Shown here one piece after another: positions 16,930 to 26,225 of a stretch of DNA of 64,000 nt (positions within the stretch are counted from its first letter, which is position 1; each line of letters opens with the position of its first letter). The notes below the pieces were generated by a model that had not been told where the DNA came from, made no database searches, and was given only the letters and a program-made list of their open reading frames with translations. A program made the translations under genes and the position numbers. The DNA is from an uncultured Clostridia bacterium (lineage in GTDB: Bacteria; Bacillota; Clostridia; Oscillospirales; CAG-272), in contig CANRFY010000004.1 in assembly GCA_947630015.1 (NCBI GenBank), positions 1-64,000 on the forward strand, in the 5' to 3' direction.

Positions 16930-18276
16930 TTGGATCGCGAATATCTCAAACGTGTGTTAATATATTTCGTCGTGTCGGTAGTCGCGATCGGCGTCGCGGT
17001 CTATGTCGGATATCATATGGTGCAGGGCTTCATCACCGACGTGGAGACGCAGCCCGCGTACCTCGATAAATTCTCCGAATCGCTGACGCTCGGCGCATAT
17101 GTGATGCGCCGCGAGCGCGTCGTTTTGGCCGGCGAAACGGGAACGGTGAATTATCTTGTCAAAAACGGCGAAAAGGTCGCCGTCGGCGACGAGCTTGCGG
17201 ATATATGCCGCGGAGGCGGCGACGGCGTCCGCGAGCGGATAGAGGAGCTTGACAGGCGCATCGCGGAGCTGACGGAGGTCGAGACGAGCGCGGCGTATTC
17301 GTCTATGACGGACGCGGCGTCGATGGAGAGCGATATCCGCGACATGATCGTCGCGGTCAGCGGGCGGATGGCGGACGGCGACATAGCGTCGGCGTCGTCG
17401 ACATCGGAGCTGATGCTGAAGGAGATGAACAAGCGCGCGATCGTGACGGGGCAGACGGACGGATTTGCCGACGAGATCGCGGCGCTGACGGCGGAGCGCG
17501 AGGCATTGACGTCCGAGCTTACGGACGTGGCGCGCACGGTGAGGACCGATATAAGCGCGTATTTCTTCTACGACGTCGACGGATACGAGGACGCGTTCGC
17601 GTTCGACGACATCGACGAGGTGACGCTTGACGGCGTATACGCGATGACGGAGGCGGAGCCGACGGCGATACCGGCGGACGCTGTCGGGAAGTTGGTGGAC
17701 GATTACAAATGGTATATAGCGGTGCCGACAGACCGCGAAACGGCGCTTTATTTCGATGAGGGCGGATATTACGACGTGCAGCTCGGCGTCGAAAAGCTGA
17801 CGCTTTCCATGACGCTGCGGCGTGTGCTGACGGTCTCGGGCGGCGGTCCCGACAGCCGCGCGTGCCTAATATTTGAATGCGTCACTATGCCGGAGGATTT
17901 TGAATATACGCGCCTTATGCCGGCGACGGTGACGGTGAACGAATACGAGGGATACAGAGTGCCGCTCCAGGCCGTCCGCGTCATGAACTACGACGGCGTC
18001 GACGTCTACGGCGTCTATATCCTGTACGGCAGCACAGTTTATTTCAGGCGCATCGAGATCGTGCTGTCGCAGGACGGCTACGTGCTGTGCGACAGCCATG
18101 CGGGCGAGATCGTCGACGACGACGGCTATGCGTCGTTCCCGTCCGCGGACGGCGTTTTCGAGGATACGGAGACGTCGCCGCCTGCGTCGTATGAAAGCGT
18201 GCCGTATTTGCAGCTGTACGATATGGTCGTCGTTTCGGCGCGCGGACTCTACGACGGCAAGATTGTGAGGAACTGA
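16930..18276 (+). CDS. HlyD-family-like membrane-anchored protein
   Basis: A 448-residue protein with one N-terminal transmembrane helix (about residues 7-30). Then comes a biotinyl-lipoyl-like half (TGTVNYLVKNGEKVAVGDELADI), a helical coiled-coil hairpin rich in Glu/Ala (about 100-210), and a C-terminal beta-rich part. This is the layout of HlyD/efflux adaptor-like proteins. In Clostridia this family commonly lies between miaA or related genes and the yggS-sepF cluster, and its role there is unclear; no ABC or outer-membrane partner is present. The start is TTG at 16930, eight bases after an AAAGGAG site; earlier starts would run into miaA. Confidence 0.75.
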   Translation: MDREYLKRVLIYFVVSVVAIGVAVYVGYHMVQGFITDVETQPAYLDKFSESLTLGAYVMRRERVVLAGETGTVNYLVKNGEKVAVGDELADICRGGGDGVRERIEELDRRIAELTEVETSAAYSSMTDAASMESDIRDMIVAVSGRMADGDIASASSTSELMLKEMNKRAIVTGQTDGFADEIAALTAEREALTSELTDVARTVRTDISAYFFYDVDGYEDAFAFDDIDEVTLDGVYAMTEAEPTAIPADAVGKLVDDYKWYIAVPTDRETALYFDEGGYYDVQLGVEKLTLSMTLRRVLTVSGGGPDSRACLIFECVTMPEDFEYTRLMPATVTVNEYEGYRVPLQAVRVMNYDGVDVYGVYILYGSTVYFRRIEIVLSQDGYVLCDSHAGEIVDDDGYASFPSADGVFEDTETSPPASYESVPYLQLYDMVVVSARGLYDGKIVRN

Positions 18277-18278
18277 AT

Positions 18279-18995
18279 ATGGGAGAGATCATATGCGGAT
18301 ATGACACGTCCGTTATCGCCGAGAATTTCGCGCGCGTGCGCGAAACGCTCGCCGAGGCGGCGAAATTGTCCCCGACGGGGAAGACGCCGAAGCTGATCGC
18401 GGCAACGAAGACGGTGCCGGTCGAGGTGATCAATTACGCGGCGTCCGAACTCGGACTTACAGACATAGGCGAGAACAGGGTACAGGAGCTGCTCGAAAAA
18501 AGCGAGAAGCTGTCGCCGTCGCTGACGGTGCATTTCATAGGCACGCTCCAAACGAACAAGGTGAAGCAGATCATCGACAAGGTGTCGATGATACATTCCG
18601 TCGACAGTATGCATTTAGCGCGCGAGATCGACAGACGCGCCGCCGAGGCGGGACGCGTCATGGACGTCTTATGCGAGGTCAATATCGGCCGCGAGGAGTC
18701 GAAGGGCGGCGTCGATCCGGCAAATGCGGTCGATGTGGCGCTCGAAATGAGCGAGCTTGGCTCGCTTTCGGTGCGCGGAATCATGACAATGGCGCCGAAA
18801 TGCGACGAAAAAGCGGACTTTCGCAAATATTTTGAAGAAACTTACGCTATATTTGTTGACTTTTTGAGAAAAAGACGGCATAATATAATAGAACCCGTAT
18901 TATCGATGGGTATGAGCGACAGCTATGATATCGCGGCGTCGTGCGGAGCTACGGCGGTGCGCGTCGGAAGAGCGCTGTTCGGCGAACGCGTATGA
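18279..18995 (+). CDS. yggS: YggS-family pyridoxal 5'-phosphate homeostasis protein
   Basis: A 238-residue PLP-binding TIM barrel without known catalysis, which keeps PLP and amino/keto-acid pools balanced. PLP lysine K44 lies in LIAATKTV. GENRVQELLEK, HFIGTLQTNKVK, VNIGREESKGG and the ending LSMGMSDSYDIAA are the family signatures. It begins two bases after the HlyD-like stop and precedes sepF, the usual Firmicutes arrangement. Confidence 0.93.
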   Translation: MGEIICGYDTSVIAENFARVRETLAEAAKLSPTGKTPKLIAATKTVPVEVINYAASELGLTDIGENRVQELLEKSEKLSPSLTVHFIGTLQTNKVKQIIDKVSMIHSVDSMHLAREIDRRAAEAGRVMDVLCEVNIGREESKGGVDPANAVDVALEMSELGSLSVRGIMTMAPKCDEKADFRKYFEETYAIFVDFLRKRRHNIIEPVLSMGMSDSYDIAASCGATAVRVGRALFGERV

Positions 18996-19044
18996 TGGAT
19001 GTCGGCATATCCGTGACAATAAACTTATCGGAGGAAACGATTCA

Positions 19045-19626
19045 ATGGGATTCATGGACAAGATAAAGAAGATCACAGGCGTTGACGGCTACGACGACAA
19101 CGTGTACGAGGACGACGGTTACTATGACGACGTCACGGGCGGCTACGACGGCGACGCCGATCAGGGACAGGGCAGTCAGCAGCCCGATCCGACGCAGACG
19201 CAGTATGTCGGCGGCGGTTATGCACCCGCGCCCGCTGATCAGTATCGCGGCGGCTATCAGCCCCAGCAGCAGTCCGTGTCGCCGGCGCCTGCCATGATGG
19301 GCGGCATCAACATAGGCGGTACGGCGCTCCAGATGAAGGTCATCCGTCCGGAGAGCTTCGGCTCCGTCAACCAGATCGCGGATCATCTTCTGAGCCAGCG
19401 CACGGTCGTTCTCAATCTCGAGGCGACGAACAAGGAAACGGCTCGCAGACTCATCGACTTCCTCTCCGGCGTCGCATACTCCATCGACGGCTCGCTCAAG
19501 CGCATAGCGAACAACGCGTACATCATCACGCCGAGCAACGTCGACGTGAGCGGAGATCAGCTCCGCGAGCAGCGTCGTGCGCCCGCGCAGCAGCAGTCGG
19601 ACGACGACGGCTCATACGGCTATTGA
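19045..19626 (+). CDS. sepF: cell division protein SepF
   Basis: A 193-residue FtsZ-membrane linker. MGFMDKIKKITG is the amphipathic membrane-binding helix, followed by an acidic Tyr/Asp/Gly/Gln-rich linker (about residues 13-95) and the SepF core (about 98-175: MKVIRPESFGSVNQIADHLL, then VVLNLEATNKETARRLIDFL and SGVAYSIDGSLKRIANNAYI). The linker is longer than in Bacillus. GGAGG lies ten bases upstream of the ATG. A hairpin terminator follows, so sepF may end one transcript before ylmH. Confidence 0.93.
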   Translation: MGFMDKIKKITGVDGYDDNVYEDDGYYDDVTGGYDGDADQGQGSQQPDPTQTQYVGGGYAPAPADQYRGGYQPQQQSVSPAPAMMGGINIGGTALQMKVIRPESFGSVNQIADHLLSQRTVVLNLEATNKETARRLIDFLSGVAYSIDGSLKRIANNAYIITPSNVDVSGDQLREQRRAPAQQQSDDDGSYGY

Positions 19627-19652
19627 TCGGCCGGTGAAGCCGGCGATAAATC

Positions 19653-19686
19653 TGCCGTATCCAAAAGTACGGATACGGCACTTTTA
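19653..19686 (+). terminator. hairpin terminator between sepF and ylmH
   Basis: Arms TGCCGTATCC and GGATACGGCA around an 8-base loop, followed by CTTTTATT. The U-run is short, so some read-through into ylmH is likely. Confidence 0.65.
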
Positions 19687-19709
19687 TTGCGTGCATCGGT
19701 GCATACGTT

Positions 19710-20516
19710 ATGGCTGACGCATCAAGAACGGACAAAGACGACGAGCTGTTCGAGCGCCGCACGATCGAGCTTGCAAAACGCGCCGCAAACGGCGCGCCGT
19801 GCGTCGGCGAGTTTATGTCGCCGCGCGATATAAATCGCGCGAGGGCGATACTCGACCGCGCGGGATACGGAGGCGTTTACGCGTTTGTCGGCGGATACGA
19901 CGGAGCGGAACGCGCCCGTCTTGTCTGCGTCCCCGATTATATGATCTGCGACGGCGCAACCGCCGCCGAGGCGGCAGAGGCGCTCGCGGCCGAAGCAACA
20001 TCGGCGGTGCGCGTCGACGGCAGCGGATACAGGACTCTTTCGCACAGAGATTTCATGGGCGCGATACTGGCGCTCGGCATAAAACGCTCCGTCGTCGGCG
20101 ATATTATAGTTGACGACGGCGCGCACGGCGCATACGTCGTCGCCGACGCAAAGATCGCGGATTTCATAGCTGAGAATTTAACTAAGATCGGCGCCGATAC
20201 AGTCAAGTCGTCGGTGTCGCCGCTGCCGGACGGATTCTCCTGTGCGCGGCGGACGGAGGCGATATCGGATACGGTCGCGTCGATGAGGGCTGACTGCGTC
20301 GTGGCGGCGCTTATGCGCATTTCGCGCGAACGTGCGAAATCGATGATAGAGTCCGGACTCGTCGAGGTTAATTATGAGACGGAATACAAGCCCGACTCCG
20401 CGCTCGGCGACGGCGACATCGTATCGGCGCGCGGTTTCGGAAAATTCAGAATAGTTGGTACGGACGGCGTATCGAGGCGCGGAAGACTGCGCCTTCGCGC
20501 CGAAAAATATATTTGA
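19710..20516 (+). CDS. ylmH: YlmH-family S4-domain RNA-binding protein
   Basis: A 268-residue protein of the YlmH family, which in Bacillus acts in division and as a tRNA/ribosome rescue factor. The N-terminal two thirds include GEFMSPRDINRARAIL and LSHRDFMGAILALGIKRSVV (the family-typical GS/D-rich core). The C-terminal ~75 residues are an S4 domain (RISRERAKSMIESGLVEVNY, then SALGDGDIVSARGFGKF). It stands between sepF and divIVA as in most Firmicutes and has a 14-base gap to divIVA. Confidence 0.92.
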   Translation: MADASRTDKDDELFERRTIELAKRAANGAPCVGEFMSPRDINRARAILDRAGYGGVYAFVGGYDGAERARLVCVPDYMICDGATAAEAAEALAAEATSAVRVDGSGYRTLSHRDFMGAILALGIKRSVVGDIIVDDGAHGAYVVADAKIADFIAENLTKIGADTVKSSVSPLPDGFSCARRTEAISDTVASMRADCVVAALMRISRERAKSMIESGLVEVNYETEYKPDSALGDGDIVSARGFGKFRIVGTDGVSRRGRLRLRAEKYI

Positions 20517-20530
20517 CTCGCGGAGGGAGT

Positions 20531-21820
20531 ATGCTTTTACCGATTGAAATTGAAAATGTGAAATTTTCGCGCGGCGTAGGCGGCTATCTGCCGCGGGAGG
20601 TCGACGATTTTCTCGAATACATAAAGGGCAAATATGTAGAGGACGCCGACAAGATGATGGCGACGCTCGCGTCGCAGAAGGAGCGGATCGAGCGGCTCGA
20701 GGGCGAATCGGCCGCGTCGGCCGAGCTGGAATCGCAGCTCCGTGAAGCTTTGGCCGAATGCGAGGCGCAAAAGGAAAGATCACAGGCGCTCGAGGAAAAA
20801 ATGCGGGCGCTCGAAACCGAGAACGCGGAGTTAAAAGACGCGCTTGCGGAGGCGATATCGCAGGCGGCGGCAAAGGCGGCGGAGGCGCTGCCGGTGAACA
20901 ACGTCGCGGCCGCTCCCGTTTGGGACCCCGACGCCGCGGACGAGATACCGGAGCCGTTCGGCGATACGGAACCCGTGGACGAGATGCCGGAGCCTGTCGA
21001 GGCAGCCGACGAGACAGAACAGATCGACGAGACCGAGACGGCCGACGAAATCGACGAAGCTGAGGCGGTCGACGAAATCGATGAAGCTGAGACGGTCGAC
21101 GAGATCGATGAAGCTGACGTGATCGCGGCGGCGGAGGATGCGGAGCCGATCGAGACTGACGCGGAGATCGACGACGGCTACGGCGACGACGAGCGGCAGA
21201 CTGACGCGGCGGAAGCGGACGAATCCGACGAATCCGACGACGGCGATATAGGCGACGTGCTTGAAGCGGCGCTTGCAAAGCTCGATTTGGGCGCTGACAA
21301 ACAGCGCGATCAGCGCGATCACATCGAGCTTGAGGATCTGATCGGCGAGCTGAGAGCGGCCGCCGACAACGACGACGGCGACGGCGGTGACGGCGGCGAC
21401 AAAAACGGGATGCTGTCGGATAAGATCGACGTGAGCCTCGGATTCGACGATCTGCTCGATTTCGACGAGGAGGAGCCGGAGGCGGAGGACGCGTTCGCGG
21501 ACGAGAACGAGGACGGCGAGAACGAGAACGGCGAGGCGGCCGCGGATAACGTCGCGGAGACGGCGCCCGAGGCGCAGTACGGACGGCGCGTTTACCATAT
21601 CAGACTGAAGCGCTCGGCGAAAAAGGCGCGCGAGGATCAGTCCATACTCGACGCGCTCCGCGCCGCATATGATGTAGACGATACTGACGACGGCGGCGAC
21701 GCCGAACCGGTCGACGCAGACGACGCGGAATCGGACGGCGATATCGACGACATCGACATAGATATGACCCCGCGCGAATACGACGAATACAATTATTTCT
21801 TCGACAGCGGAAAAAAATAA
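20531..21820 (+). CDS. divIVA: DivIVA-domain cell division/polarity protein
   Basis: A 429-residue protein. Residues 1-60 form the DivIVA membrane-curvature domain (LLPIEIENVKFSRGVGGYLP, then EVDDFLEYIKGKY) and continue into a coiled coil to about residue 120. The remaining ~300 residues are very acidic, with tandem DEIDEAE-type repeats (about 170-205) and further Asp/Glu stretches, and a basic patch near YHIRLKRSAKKAR. Normal DivIVA is 150-250 residues, so the acidic tail is unusually long. The start is chosen at the ATG 20531 with GGAGGG eight bases upstream. Confidence 0.88.
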   Translation: MLLPIEIENVKFSRGVGGYLPREVDDFLEYIKGKYVEDADKMMATLASQKERIERLEGESAASAELESQLREALAECEAQKERSQALEEKMRALETENAELKDALAEAISQAAAKAAEALPVNNVAAAPVWDPDAADEIPEPFGDTEPVDEMPEPVEAADETEQIDETETADEIDEAEAVDEIDEAETVDEIDEADVIAAAEDAEPIETDAEIDDGYGDDERQTDAAEADESDESDDGDIGDVLEAALAKLDLGADKQRDQRDHIELEDLIGELRAAADNDDGDGGDGGDKNGMLSDKIDVSLGFDDLLDFDEEEPEAEDAFADENEDGENENGEAAADNVAETAPEAQYGRRVYHIRLKRSAKKAREDQSILDALRAAYDVDDTDDGGDAEPVDADDAESDGDIDDIDIDMTPREYDEYNYFFDSGKK

Positions 21821-21863
21821 CTATTAAGACAATAAACCAAGAAAGACACTGAGGACAAACGCA

Positions 21864-24677
21864 ATGGCAAAGGATTATACGGGTACGCTGAATCTGCCTA
21901 AGACAGATTTTCCGATGAGGGCAAATCTCCCCGAACGCGAACCGAACATGATGAAATACTGGGATTCAATCGATCTCTACGGCAAAATGCAGGAGTGCAG
22001 GCGCGGCGCGCCCGCGTTCGTGCTGCACGACGGCCCTCCGTTCTCGAACGGCAATATCCACATGGGAACGGCGATGAATAAGATTCTCAAGGATTTCATC
22101 AACAAATCCAAGACGATGGAGGGGTATCGCGTGCCGTATACCCCGGGCTGGGATAACCACGGAATGCCGATAGAATCCGCCATTATAAAGAAAAATAAGC
22201 TCGACAGAAATAAGATGTCGATACCGAAGTTCCGCGACGCGTGCGAAAAATTCGCCCGCGATTACGTGGATATTCAGCGCGCCTCGTTCCGCAGACTCGG
22301 CGTGACCGGCGACTGGGAGCATCCGTACCTTACGATGTCGAAGTCGTTTGAGGCGCGCGAGGTCAAGGTGTTCGGCAAGATGTTCGAGCGCGGATACATC
22401 TATCGCGGGCTGAAGCCCGTTTACTGGTGTCCGACTGACGAAACGGCGCTCGCGGAGGCCGAGATCGAGTATCAGGACGATCCGTGTACGTCGATATACG
22501 TCAAATTCAAGCTCATCGACGACCGCGGCCTGCTCTTCGACGTCTGCGATCCCGAGAAAACATACGTCATAATCTGGACGACGACGACATGGACGCTGCC
22601 GGGCAACCTCGCGATAGCGCTGTCGCCGGTCGAGAATTACGTCGCAGTAAAGGCGTCGAACGGCGAATACTACATCGTCGCGGAGGCGCTCTGCGAAAAG
22701 ACGATGAGAGAGGGCGGCATCGAGAACTACGAGATTGTAAAGACGCTTCGCGGCGACAGCTTTGAGTTCATGCGCGCGCGCCATCCGTTCCTCGACCGCG
22801 ATTCCGTGCTTGTAAACGCCGATTACGTCACGATGGACAGCGGCACTGGCTGCGTCCATACGGCCCCGGGCTTCGGCGCCGACGACTATGTGACGTGCAA
22901 AAAATATAATATTGATATTATCGTCCCCGTCGACGACAGGGGATATCAGACCGCGGACGCCGGCAAATATGCCGGTATGCGCTACGACGAGTCGAACGCC
23001 GCGATACTCGCCGATATGAAGGCGTCGGGCGCGCTGTTCGCGTCCGAGGACGTCGTTCACAGCTATCCGCACTGCTGGAGATGCAAGAGTCCGATCATAT
23101 TCCGCGCGACGTCGCAGTGGTTCTGCTCCGTCTCGTCGTTCATCGACGACGCCGTCGCGGCGACGGAGAACGTCGAATGGCTGCCCGCATGGGGCGGCGA
23201 CCGCATCCGCTCGATGATGAGGGAGCGCACGGACTGGTGCATCTCGCGCCAGCGCCATTGGGGACTGCCGATCCCTGTGTTCTACTGCTCGGACTGCGGC
23301 CACGTTATCTGCACGCCCGAGACGATAAACGCCGTGTCCGAGCTGTTCGGACGCGAGGGATCGAACGCGTGGTATCTGCATGAGGCGTCGGAGATTCTGC
23401 CCGACGGATTCGTCTGCCCGCGCTGCGGAGGCAGTCATTTCGACAAGGAGACGGACACGCTCGACGGCTGGTTCGACTCGGGTTCGAGCCATTTCGCCGT
23501 ACTCGAGGGCGACGAGAACGTCCATTATCCCGCAGATATGTATCTCGAGGGCGCGGATCAGTACCGCGGCTGGTTCCAGTCGTCGCTTCTGACCTCGGTC
23601 GGAGCCGGAGAGGGCGCGATCGCGCCGTATAAGACTGTTTTGACGCACGGCTGGACCGTCGACGGCGAGGGCAAGGCGATGCATAAATCGCTCGGCAACA
23701 GCATCGCGCCGGAGGACGTCATAAAGAAGTACGGTGCCGATCTCGTCCGTATGTGGGTCGCGTCGAGCGATTACAGGGTCGACGTCAGAGTTTCGGACAA
23801 CATATTCAAGCAGCTCTCCGAGACGTACCGCAAGATAAGGAACACGGCCCGCATCTTGCTCGCCAATATCGGCGACTTCGATCCGAACGCCGATATGGTG
23901 CCGGAATCCGAGCTTTACGACATCGACAAATGGGCGATCTCAAAGCTGAACAGCCTCTCCAAAACTGTTCGCGAGGCATACGACAGCTACGAGTTCCACA
24001 TCGTATATCATTCGATCAACAACTTCTGCACGATTGATATGTCGAAGCTCTACATCGACATAACGAAGGACCGCGTCTACACCGAGGGCGCGAAGAGCAG
24101 AGCGCGCCGTTCGGCGCAGACGGCGATGTACACGATACTTCATTCGCTCGTCAGACTTACAGCGCCGCTGATCGCGTTCACCGCCGAGGAGATATGGCAG
24201 ACGATGCCGCATCTTGACGGAGACGTAAAGGAAAGCGTGTTCTGCAATCTGCTGCCCGAATATACGGAGGCGCGCGAATTCCCCGAGATAAGCGCCCGCT
24301 ATGAGCGGATGCTCTCCGAACGCGACGCCGTGATGGCGGCGCTCGAGGGCGCGCGCGCGGCGAAGCTGATAGGGAAATCGCTCGACGCGAAGGTCGATAT
24401 ATATTTCGCCGAACAGGATCGCTGCGACGAGCTTGCGTCGTTCACGGAATCGGAGCTTGAGGATGTGTTCATCACGTCCGGCGTGAAGCTGCACACCGGC
24501 GAGGACGCGCCCGAGGGCGCGTACAGACCGGAAGGCGACGACGGTATCGCGGTTGTCGTATCGGCCGCCGACGGCGAACGGTGCGACCGTTGCTGGAAAT
24601 ATTCCGCCGACTGCACGCATACGGACGGAGGCACGCTCTGCCTCCGCTGCGAGAAGATAGTTGCCGACGCGGAATGA
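21864..24677 (+). CDS. ileS: isoleucyl-tRNA synthetase
   Basis: A 937-residue class I aminoacyl-tRNA synthetase of the bacterial type. The HIGH-type motif is in PPFSNGNIHMGTA (58-70) and the KMSKS-type motif in GKAMHKSLGNS (about 600). WTTTTWTLPGNLAIALSP marks the editing domain, DWCISRQRHWG is present, and a C-terminal zinc finger uses the paired CxxC motifs CDRC and CLRC in the last 30 residues. No T-box leader fits into the 43 bases upstream, so it depends on upstream transcription or a promoter not seen. Its stop overlaps the lspA start (ATGA). Confidence 0.97.
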   Translation: MAKDYTGTLNLPKTDFPMRANLPEREPNMMKYWDSIDLYGKMQECRRGAPAFVLHDGPPFSNGNIHMGTAMNKILKDFINKSKTMEGYRVPYTPGWDNHGMPIESAIIKKNKLDRNKMSIPKFRDACEKFARDYVDIQRASFRRLGVTGDWEHPYLTMSKSFEAREVKVFGKMFERGYIYRGLKPVYWCPTDETALAEAEIEYQDDPCTSIYVKFKLIDDRGLLFDVCDPEKTYVIIWTTTTWTLPGNLAIALSPVENYVAVKASNGEYYIVAEALCEKTMREGGIENYEIVKTLRGDSFEFMRARHPFLDRDSVLVNADYVTMDSGTGCVHTAPGFGADDYVTCKKYNIDIIVPVDDRGYQTADAGKYAGMRYDESNAAILADMKASGALFASEDVVHSYPHCWRCKSPIIFRATSQWFCSVSSFIDDAVAATENVEWLPAWGGDRIRSMMRERTDWCISRQRHWGLPIPVFYCSDCGHVICTPETINAVSELFGREGSNAWYLHEASEILPDGFVCPRCGGSHFDKETDTLDGWFDSGSSHFAVLEGDENVHYPADMYLEGADQYRGWFQSSLLTSVGAGEGAIAPYKTVLTHGWTVDGEGKAMHKSLGNSIAPEDVIKKYGADLVRMWVASSDYRVDVRVSDNIFKQLSETYRKIRNTARILLANIGDFDPNADMVPESELYDIDKWAISKLNSLSKTVREAYDSYEFHIVYHSINNFCTIDMSKLYIDITKDRVYTEGAKSRARRSAQTAMYTILHSLVRLTAPLIAFTAEEIWQTMPHLDGDVKESVFCNLLPEYTEAREFPEISARYERMLSERDAVMAALEGARAAKLIGKSLDAKVDIYFAEQDRCDELASFTESELEDVFITSGVKLHTGEDAPEGAYRPEGDDGIAVVVSAADGERCDRCWKYSADCTHTDGGTLCLRCEKIVADAE

Positions 24678-25210
24678 GATCGTTTATAAAAACGCTCGTG
24701 TGTTATCTGATCGCCGCCGCCGTCGTCGCGGCCGATCAGATAACGAAGCATATCGCGGCGTCCAGACTTGCGCCGATTGAGACGTATCCGCTCATAAACG
24801 GCGTTCTGCATCTGACATACGTCGAAAACACCGGCGCGGCGTTCGGAATGATGAAGGGATCGCGGTGGCTGTTCATGATCGTGTCGACGATCGCGATCGC
24901 GGCGATCGCGGTGGTGATCGCAAAATACGCGCGGAAATACACGTTCGGATGCATTTGCCTCGGAATGGTGCTGGGCGGCGGCGTCGGAAATATGATCGAC
25001 CGCACGGCGCTCGGCCATGTCGTCGATTTCATCGACGTGAGGCTCATACATTTCGCCGTGTTCAACGTCGCCGATTCGTTCGTCACGGTCGGGGTCGCGA
25101 TAATTCTGATACTGATGGCGCGCGATATGATCCGCGAATCAAAGGCGAAGAAAATCGCGGACAATACGGAAGATACGGAACATACCGAAAATACTGATGA
25201 GACCGACTGA
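24674..25210 (+). CDS. lspA: lipoprotein signal peptidase (signal peptidase II)
   Basis: A 178-residue membrane aspartyl protease that cuts the signal peptide from prolipoproteins. It has four transmembrane segments. Motifs: AADQITKHIA (D21), VENTGAAFG (50-58), GNMIDR (105-110) and the catalytic aspartates D118 in VVDFIDV and D134 in FNVADS. The C-terminus carries a repetitive Thr/Glu/Asp tail, which is unusual. The start overlaps the ileS stop by four bases, and the gene overlaps rluD by 14, so all three are translationally coupled. Likely clients here are the lipoproteins at 26226 and 41613. Confidence 0.95.
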   Translation: MRSFIKTLVCYLIAAAVVAADQITKHIAASRLAPIETYPLINGVLHLTYVENTGAAFGMMKGSRWLFMIVSTIAIAAIAVVIAKYARKYTFGCICLGMVLGGGVGNMIDRTALGHVVDFIDVRLIHFAVFNVADSFVTVGVAIILILMARDMIRESKAKKIADNTEDTEHTENTDETD

Positions 25211-26138
25211 AAGCTTTACGCCGAGGGAGGAAAACGTCGGGGCCCGCCTCGACGTTTTTGTCTCTCTTACGGCGGGAATAACGCGCTCACAGGCGCAGCG
25301 GCTCCTTGATGACGGACTTGTCACCGTCAACGGGCAGACGCGTCCGAAGCGATACGAAGTCAGAGTGGGCGATATAATCGAGATCGCGCGCGAGCCGGCG
25401 CGCGAATACGACGTCGAGCCGGAGGATATCAGGCTCGACATCGTGTATGAGGACGACGATATCATCGTCGTAAATAAGCCGAAGGGGATGGTGGTGCATC
25501 CAGCGCCCGGCAGCGAGAGCGGGACGCTCGTGAACGCGCTGCTCTTTCACTGCGGCGATTCGCTTTCGGGCATCGGGGGCGTTCTGCGCCCTGGGATCGT
25601 TCACAGAATAGACAAAAATACGACGGGACTGATCGCGGCGGCGAAAAACGACGCGGCGCACGAATCGCTGTCAAGGCAGCTCGCGGATCATTCCATGCAC
25701 CGCGAATACAGGGCGCTCGTCGTCGGCAGAGCCGGCGACGGCGTCGTGAACGCGCCGATCGGCCGTCATCCCGTCGACAGAAAGCGAATGGCGGTGACCG
25801 CGGACGGCAGGGAGGCCGTGACGGAGTACAAAACCGTCGCCGAATACGCATCGCGGTACGGGGACGCGTTCTCGCTCGTCGACTGCCGCCTATATACGGG
25901 ACGCACGCATCAGATACGCGTCCATATGGCATATATCGGACATCCCGTCGCAGGGGACGACGTCTACGGCGGCGGCAGGACGAAATTCGAGCGCGCGAAC
26001 GCGCAGCTCTTCTACGGGCAGTGCCTGCACGCGTACAGACTGACGCTGTCGCATCCGAGAACGGGCGAAATTATGACGTTTGAAGCGCCGATGCCGGAGT
26101 CTATGACGAACGTGATCGCGCATCTTTCCGAGACGTGA
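25197..26138 (+). CDS. rluD: RluA/RluD-family RNA pseudouridine synthase
   Basis: A 313-residue enzyme that converts uridine to pseudouridine in rRNA or tRNA. An N-terminal S4 domain (about 15-65, RSQAQRLLDDGLVTVNG) precedes the catalytic domain with GIVHRIDKNTTGL (catalytic D139), VVNKPKGMVVHPAP and CRLYTGRTHQIRVH. Length and order match RluD. The exact target base cannot be told. It overlaps lspA, the common Firmicutes pairing. Confidence 0.9.
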   Translation: MRPTESFTPREENVGARLDVFVSLTAGITRSQAQRLLDDGLVTVNGQTRPKRYEVRVGDIIEIAREPAREYDVEPEDIRLDIVYEDDDIIVVNKPKGMVVHPAPGSESGTLVNALLFHCGDSLSGIGGVLRPGIVHRIDKNTTGLIAAAKNDAAHESLSRQLADHSMHREYRALVVGRAGDGVVNAPIGRHPVDRKRMAVTADGREAVTEYKTVAEYASRYGDAFSLVDCRLYTGRTHQIRVHMAYIGHPVAGDDVYGGGRTKFERANAQLFYGQCLHAYRLTLSHPRTGEIMTFEAPMPESMTNVIAHLSET

Positions 26139-26225
26139 GATACGGCGCATAATATCGCGCGCCGCGCCTACGTATAAATAATACGGCGCGGACAGCGACG
26201 CTTTTGCAAAGGGAGACTATCGCAT

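Noticed and set aside
21821..21863. T-box leader for ileS
   Set aside because: The gap is only 43 bases, too short for a T-box.
23470..23490. tRNA-like GGTTCGAGCC string
   Set aside because: Lies in the coding sequence of ileS and no cloverleaf surrounds it.
21966..23684. 572-residue minus-strand ORF
   Set aside because: Shadow of ileS, whose frame is clearly the real one.
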